Assembly: GCA_029261255.1 (NCBI GenBank)
Contig: JAJDBQ010000144.1
Location: forward strand, 1 to 37,457
Direction of reading: 5' to 3'
From: Nitrospirales bacterium
Lineage (GTDB): Bacteria > Nitrospirota > Nitrospiria > Nitrospirales > UBA8639
Length of the DNA: 37,457 nt
Of the stretch, positions 33,711 to 37,457 are shown in pieces (the stretch's first letter is position 1; each line of letters begins with the position of its first letter). The notes beneath the pieces are model-generated. The model made no database searches, was not told the origin of the DNA, and worked only from the letters and a program-made list of their open reading frames with translations. The position numbers and the translations under genes are program-made.

Positions 33711-34676
33711 ATGGATATTCTCGAAGAACTTCGTCGAGTCATTCGCTTGGAGGCAAAGGCTCTTACCCATTTGCAAGAGAGTGTGAACTCTCAATTTGAA
33801 GACGCTGTGAGAATGTTACAGGCTTGCCAGGGGAAAGTCATCCTCATGGGCGTCGGGAAGTCTGGTCTGATTGCTAATAAGATTGCGGCCACGATGGTGT
33901 CTACCGGGACGCCTGCGGTGTTTCTCCATGGCTCTGAAGGCATGCATGGCGACATCGGCATTGTCGCCAAAGATGATATTGTCCTTGCCGTTGGAAAGTC
34001 GGGAGAAAGTGAGGAATTGCTGGTCCTGCTTCCCTTTATTCGGAAGATTGGGGCACGGATCATCGCCATAACCGCCAAGCTCGAGTCATCGCTCGCACGT
34101 GGGAGTGACCTCGTGCTCATCACGCCCATTGAAGAAGAAGCCTGTCCTCTGAACATGGCCCCTACCTGTAGTACCACCGCTGCTTTGGTTTTAGGGGATG
34201 CCATTGCCATGGCTCTGATGAAGCTTCGTGACTTTCAGCCGGATGATTTTGCGTTGTTTCACCCTGGAGGCCAACTCGGCAAGCGGCTGCTCTTGATGGT
34301 TCGTGATTGCATGCGCAAGGGAGAGGCCAATCCAGTGATTGATTTGTCGCAGTCCATTCGGATGATGCTCTGTGAGATGACCAGTAAGCGAGCCGGGGCA
34401 GTTTCTGTGATTGATGATGAATCACGGCTTCTTGGACTCATTACGGATTTTGACATTCGACGCATCTTGGAGCAAGGGAAGGATTTCTTCACGATGACAG
34501 TCACTGAAGTCATGAATGAGAAGCCTACGTTTATCTACGATGATGAAAAAGCTGTGAATGCGCTGGAGTTTATGGAAAAACGAGAAAAACCCATTTCGGT
34601 ACTGCCTGTTCTTGACCGCCAAGATAAAGTTGTCGGCATGATCCACCTTCATGACCTGATCGCGCGCGGGCTATAA
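33711..34676 (+). CDS. kdsD: arabinose-5-phosphate isomerase (KdsD/KpsF)
   Basis: This enzyme turns ribulose-5-phosphate into arabinose-5-phosphate, the first step to Kdo for LPS or capsule. The 321-residue protein has the SIS domain (~35-170; GVGKSGLIANKIAAT, GKSGESEELL, HPGGQLGKRLL) and two CBS domains (~205-262 and ~272-321), the normal layout. The catalytic His lies in HGSEGMHGDIG. It leads a plus-strand set of envelope-glycan genes, with the next gene 23 bases away. Whether it serves LPS (kdsD) or capsule (kpsF) cannot be told from sequence. Confidence 0.95.
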   Translation: MDILEELRRVIRLEAKALTHLQESVNSQFEDAVRMLQACQGKVILMGVGKSGLIANKIAATMVSTGTPAVFLHGSEGMHGDIGIVAKDDIVLAVGKSGESEELLVLLPFIRKIGARIIAITAKLESSLARGSDLVLITPIEEEACPLNMAPTCSTTAALVLGDAIAMALMKLRDFQPDDFALFHPGGQLGKRLLLMVRDCMRKGEANPVIDLSQSIRMMLCEMTSKRAGAVSVIDDESRLLGLITDFDIRRILEQGKDFFTMTVTEVMNEKPTFIYDDEKAVNALEFMEKREKPISVLPVLDRQDKVVGMIHLHDLIARGL

Positions 34677-34698
34677 GTGGAGCGTTTGTCGAGCTGAT

Positions 34699-35949
34699 TT
34701 GAAAACATTGAGTTCGTTATTATCATTGAGTGCTTTCAATCAGATTGATCGCATCCTTTCCTCTGGATTGGTCGTGCTGGCCTTCCTTTTATGTTTCAAT
34801 CTCTTGAACCATATTAGCGAGTATCTTTTTCTGACATTGGTGATTCTTGGACTACTCAAAATCTTTTACGAACAATCCCTTTCTCATATACCAACTTCCT
34901 TAGATCTGCCTCTTATCATTTTTCTTGGATGGATACTTCTCACACTCCCCTTTGCCCTCGACCCAAGCTATAGTTTTGTCGAATGGAGGAAGGCTCTCCC
35001 TCGGTTTTTGATGTTTTGGTTTGTCCTTCATGTGGTCAGAAATCAATCGCAGGTAAAGGCTATTCTGCATGCCTTTGTACTTGGCTTGGGCATCTTATGC
35101 CTCATCGAAGTGGTCGATTTTTTTGTTGTAGGGGGCAATGCATTCTCCATGGATGTTCGAGCCGGATCTTTTTTTGGTGCACATCAATGGTTGAGTAATT
35201 TTTTGATTATTGGTGGGCCGTTTCTGTGGCTCAGTTGGGTCAGTCAGGAATATGTGTGGGAAAAAGTTATGAATGGTCTTGTGGGGTGTGTGTACCCTCT
35301 CGCGGTATTTTTGGTTCATACTCGATCGGTATGGCTTGTGGTGTTGGTCCAGCTTGGGCTGTTTGTTTTGTATCGAATCACGGGAAAATTTTTACTGTCC
35401 CTTGGTGTTATCCTGCTCAGTGTTATCGCTCTATTCGTGACGTTGAATCTTTCCAGTGAATTTCAACGGAGCCTTTCCACGAATGATTTTTCGAATACAT
35501 CGACGTTGAATCTACGGTTCAATACTTGGAAGGTCGCGATAGAGGATATTCAACAGTCTCCCATTGTTGGCGCAGGATTTGGTAAGCATACCTTTCGAAC
35601 CCTTCATCCCGATTTACCAAAGGAGATTCATAAACATATTCATAATATGTTTCTTGGTGCGGCATTTCAGTTGGGTGTGCCTGGGTTTGTTTTTTTCTTA
35701 GTCGTGTTTTTGAAAACTCTTTCCGCTTCCGGAACTTGGCTGCGCGACTCTGTTGGACATGAGTCTTTTCATTCTCAGTTGGCCCTGGCCATAGGTCTTA
35801 TGACGATTGGTGTGATCGTCAGGAATAGTTTTGATGATATGTTTCATGGAGCCGTGGTCTATCTTTTTGTCCTATTCGTTGCGCTGGGGTTTTGTCTGAA
35901 TCGTGGGCAGGTCGAGGTTTGGTCGTGGTCCAGGGGTGAGGGTCGATAG
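34699..35949 (+). CDS. O-antigen ligase/polymerase-like membrane protein
   Basis: The 416-residue protein is almost all membrane helices (about ten). The large loop has RFNTWKVAIEDIQQSPIVGAGFG and KHIHNMFLGAAFQLGVPG, the Wzy_C/WaaL signature with an H-x-H-N motif needed for glycan transfer. Such proteins attach or polymerise O-antigen units on the outer leaflet of the inner membrane. The start appears to be TTG 34699, 23 bases after kdsD; there is only a weak GAG ribosome site. Ligase and polymerase cannot be told apart from sequence alone. Confidence 0.85.
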   Translation: MKTLSSLLSLSAFNQIDRILSSGLVVLAFLLCFNLLNHISEYLFLTLVILGLLKIFYEQSLSHIPTSLDLPLIIFLGWILLTLPFALDPSYSFVEWRKALPRFLMFWFVLHVVRNQSQVKAILHAFVLGLGILCLIEVVDFFVVGGNAFSMDVRAGSFFGAHQWLSNFLIIGGPFLWLSWVSQEYVWEKVMNGLVGCVYPLAVFLVHTRSVWLVVLVQLGLFVLYRITGKFLLSLGVILLSVIALFVTLNLSSEFQRSLSTNDFSNTSTLNLRFNTWKVAIEDIQQSPIVGAGFGKHTFRTLHPDLPKEIHKHIHNMFLGAAFQLGVPGFVFFLVVFLKTLSASGTWLRDSVGHESFHSQLALAIGLMTIGVIVRNSFDDMFHGAVVYLFVLFVALGFCLNRGQVEVWSWSRGEGR

Positions 35950-36019
35950 ATGCACCTGATGAGACTGCGGATCTCGATCTACATGTCGAACCTTTAACGC
36001 GAAGAAATTTTCCAAGATT

Positions 36020-37306
36020 GTGGCCAGTGTTTCAACAATACCCATCAAGGTTGCTCGAGTCATTGCTAGACTGAATACTGGTGGGCCTGCCATTCATGCG
36101 ATTTCTCTCGCCAAAGAGCTTCCCAAAAAAGGATTTGACTGCCGCTTGTATGCAGGTGTGATTGCGAAAGATGAAGGGGATATGTCGCCTGTTGCCGTCC
36201 AGCAAGGTATTCAACTATCCGTGATTCCCGAGTTATCGAGAGAGATCTCATTGATAAAAGACGTGCAGGCGTTTATTCGCTTGTGCGTCGAGTTAAGAAG
36301 GTTTCGTCCTGATATCCTTCATACCCATACAGCGAAAGCTGGTACCATCGGACGCCTGATCGCTTTGTTCGTGAAGATCCCTGTTCGGATTCACACGTTT
36401 CATGGACACGTCTTTCATGGGTATTTCGGGAATGTCAAAACACATGTATTCTTGTGGATCGAGAGAATGCTGGCTTGCTTCACGGATTGCGTGGTGGTGC
36501 TCTGTCAAAGTCAGAAGAGGGAACTCGTGGATACGTACAAAATTGCACCAGAAAAAAAAGTGCACATTATTCCGCTCGGTTTTGATTTTTCCTCATATCC
36601 CGCAGAGGAGAATTGTAGGGAAGAGAAACGACGAGAATGGCAGATAACACCTATGCAGTTTGTCTGTGGGTTTATTGGAAGACTCGTGCATATTAAAAAC
36701 CCTGCCTTGTTTGTTCAAGCCGTTCAGCTGTTGATACAAGAACAGAAGGCCGAGCCGGATCCGGATAGACAAGCTGATAGCCCCATCGCTGCCATTATCG
36801 TGGGGGGTGGAATTTTAGAACATTCACTGTCCACATTTATTGACGAGACGTCATGCAAAGCTCAGTTTTCATTGGTGGGTTGGCAGAGCGACATGGCTAA
36901 TATTTATGCCGCCTTGGATGTTGTCGTTCTGACATCATTGAATGAGGGCACTCCAGTTGCATTGATCGAGGCCATGGCTGCTGGTAAGCCATTTATATCG
37001 ACGAATGTTGGCGGCGTGAAAGACCTCATGGTTGGTAAAGGGAGTGTTTGCGCGGGGCATAATGGGGAGCAGTTTATGGTGCATGATAACGGCATTTTGG
37101 TAGAATCCCAGGATGTAAAAGGCTTATGTGGCGCTTTGCGATATCTGGCTAACAATCAAGAGCATGGGCGCCAAATGGGTAGGATTGGCCGAGCCTTGGC
37201 TTTGCGGGATTTTGGTTTGGATCGATTAGTGCAAGATGTTCATGATTTGTACGTGCATGTACTTGCTAATAAGGGTATTCTAGTGTCTGATGGTAAGGTG
37301 AGTTGA
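36020..37306 (+). CDS. family 4 (GT-B) glycosyltransferase
   Basis: This 428-residue enzyme has the GT-B layout. The N-terminal domain has LNTGGPAIHAISLAKEL and HTHTAKAGTIGR, for acceptor binding. The C-terminal domain has GFIGRLVHIKNP and NEGTPVALIEAMAAGKP, the E-x7-E motif that holds the sugar nucleotide. It likely adds a sugar to a membrane lipid-linked glycan. The start is GTG 36020, 70 bases after the ligase-like gene. It lies in the middle of the envelope-glycan cluster. Confidence 0.88.
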   Translation: MASVSTIPIKVARVIARLNTGGPAIHAISLAKELPKKGFDCRLYAGVIAKDEGDMSPVAVQQGIQLSVIPELSREISLIKDVQAFIRLCVELRRFRPDILHTHTAKAGTIGRLIALFVKIPVRIHTFHGHVFHGYFGNVKTHVFLWIERMLACFTDCVVVLCQSQKRELVDTYKIAPEKKVHIIPLGFDFSSYPAEENCREEKRREWQITPMQFVCGFIGRLVHIKNPALFVQAVQLLIQEQKAEPDPDRQADSPIAAIIVGGGILEHSLSTFIDETSCKAQFSLVGWQSDMANIYAALDVVVLTSLNEGTPVALIEAMAAGKPFISTNVGGVKDLMVGKGSVCAGHNGEQFMVHDNGILVESQDVKGLCGALRYLANNQEHGRQMGRIGRALALRDFGLDRLVQDVHDLYVHVLANKGILVSDGKVS

Positions 37307-37378
37307 GGCGAAAACGGAACGCCTTCATGAGATTCGGCAACATATGATCAATCGTCTTTTTCATCGAGGTGAGGCCAC

Positions 37379-37457
37379 ATGAAAATCTTAATTACTGGTG
37401 GAGCTGGATTCATTGGGTCACATTTGGCGGAGGCCCTGATCGAACAGGGTGATGAAG
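37379..37457 (+). CDS. NAD-dependent nucleotide-sugar epimerase/dehydratase, 5' end only
   Basis: The window ends after 26 codons. The start MKILITGGAGFIGSHL has the GxxGxxG NAD-binding loop of the extended SDR family (UDP-glucose 4-epimerase, dTDP-glucose dehydratase or UDP-glucuronate decarboxylase type). AGGTGAGG lies just before ATG 37379. It continues the glycan cluster beyond the window. Confidence 0.9.
   Translation, partial: MKILITGGAGFIGSHLAEALIEQGDE

Noticed and set aside
33462-33794. 110-residue minus-strand frame in front of kdsD
   Set aside because: It overlaps the start of kdsD, has no homology signal and no ribosome site.

Overview
The window comes from a Gram-negative bacterium. 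It carries a Kdo-pathway isomerase and a polysaccharide locus, together with a very large complement of phytochrome-type histidine kinases and Rcp1-like response regulators. Base composition looks close to half G+C by eye. The mix of genes (many sensor kinases, a GEMM-I riboswitch, a B12-type radical SAM protein, simple TCACGCC repeats) would fit Nitrospirota, but this is an impression and no rRNA is present to test it.

Layout. 1-2356: a P-loop NTPase of the BrxC/BrxD (DUF2791) type, probably the last gene of a system lying outside the window. 2635-5845: a possible 37-residue membrane peptide, a membrane sensor kinase with a periplasmic CxxCH heme site, its Rcp-type receiver and a small zinc-ribbon protein. 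5907-12756 (minus strand): a secreted protein, a small lipoprotein gene broken by TGA, and the housekeeping genes hrpB, dapF-like and typA. The DapF-like protein has serine in place of both catalytic cysteines. 13138-24383: a signalling island of nine two-component proteins. Three are on the minus strand behind a c-di-GMP-type riboswitch and terminator. Six are on the plus strand as two copies of the module sensor kinase / Rcp receiver / receiver-kinase. 24729-30798: ychF, a B12-type radical SAM protein, ilvD and a methyltransferase. 30880-33331: a secreted protein, a Gfo/Idh/MocA oxidoreductase and an unknown protein. 33711 to the end: kdsD/kpsF, an O-antigen ligase-like protein, a glycosyltransferase and the start of a nucleotide-sugar epimerase.

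How it works together. The signalling island has several kinases and receivers but no DNA-binding, GGDEF/EAL or chemotaxis output domain, so its output must lie elsewhere or be protein-protein. The riboswitch would make the amount of three of its members depend on a cyclic dinucleotide. The right end is a surface-glycan locus.

Intergenic regions hold a dispersed heptamer repeat (consensus TCACGCC or its complement) at three places, including a perfect 16-copy array beside ilvD, and one decayed palindromic repeat. No tRNA, rRNA, CRISPR array or transposase was seen.
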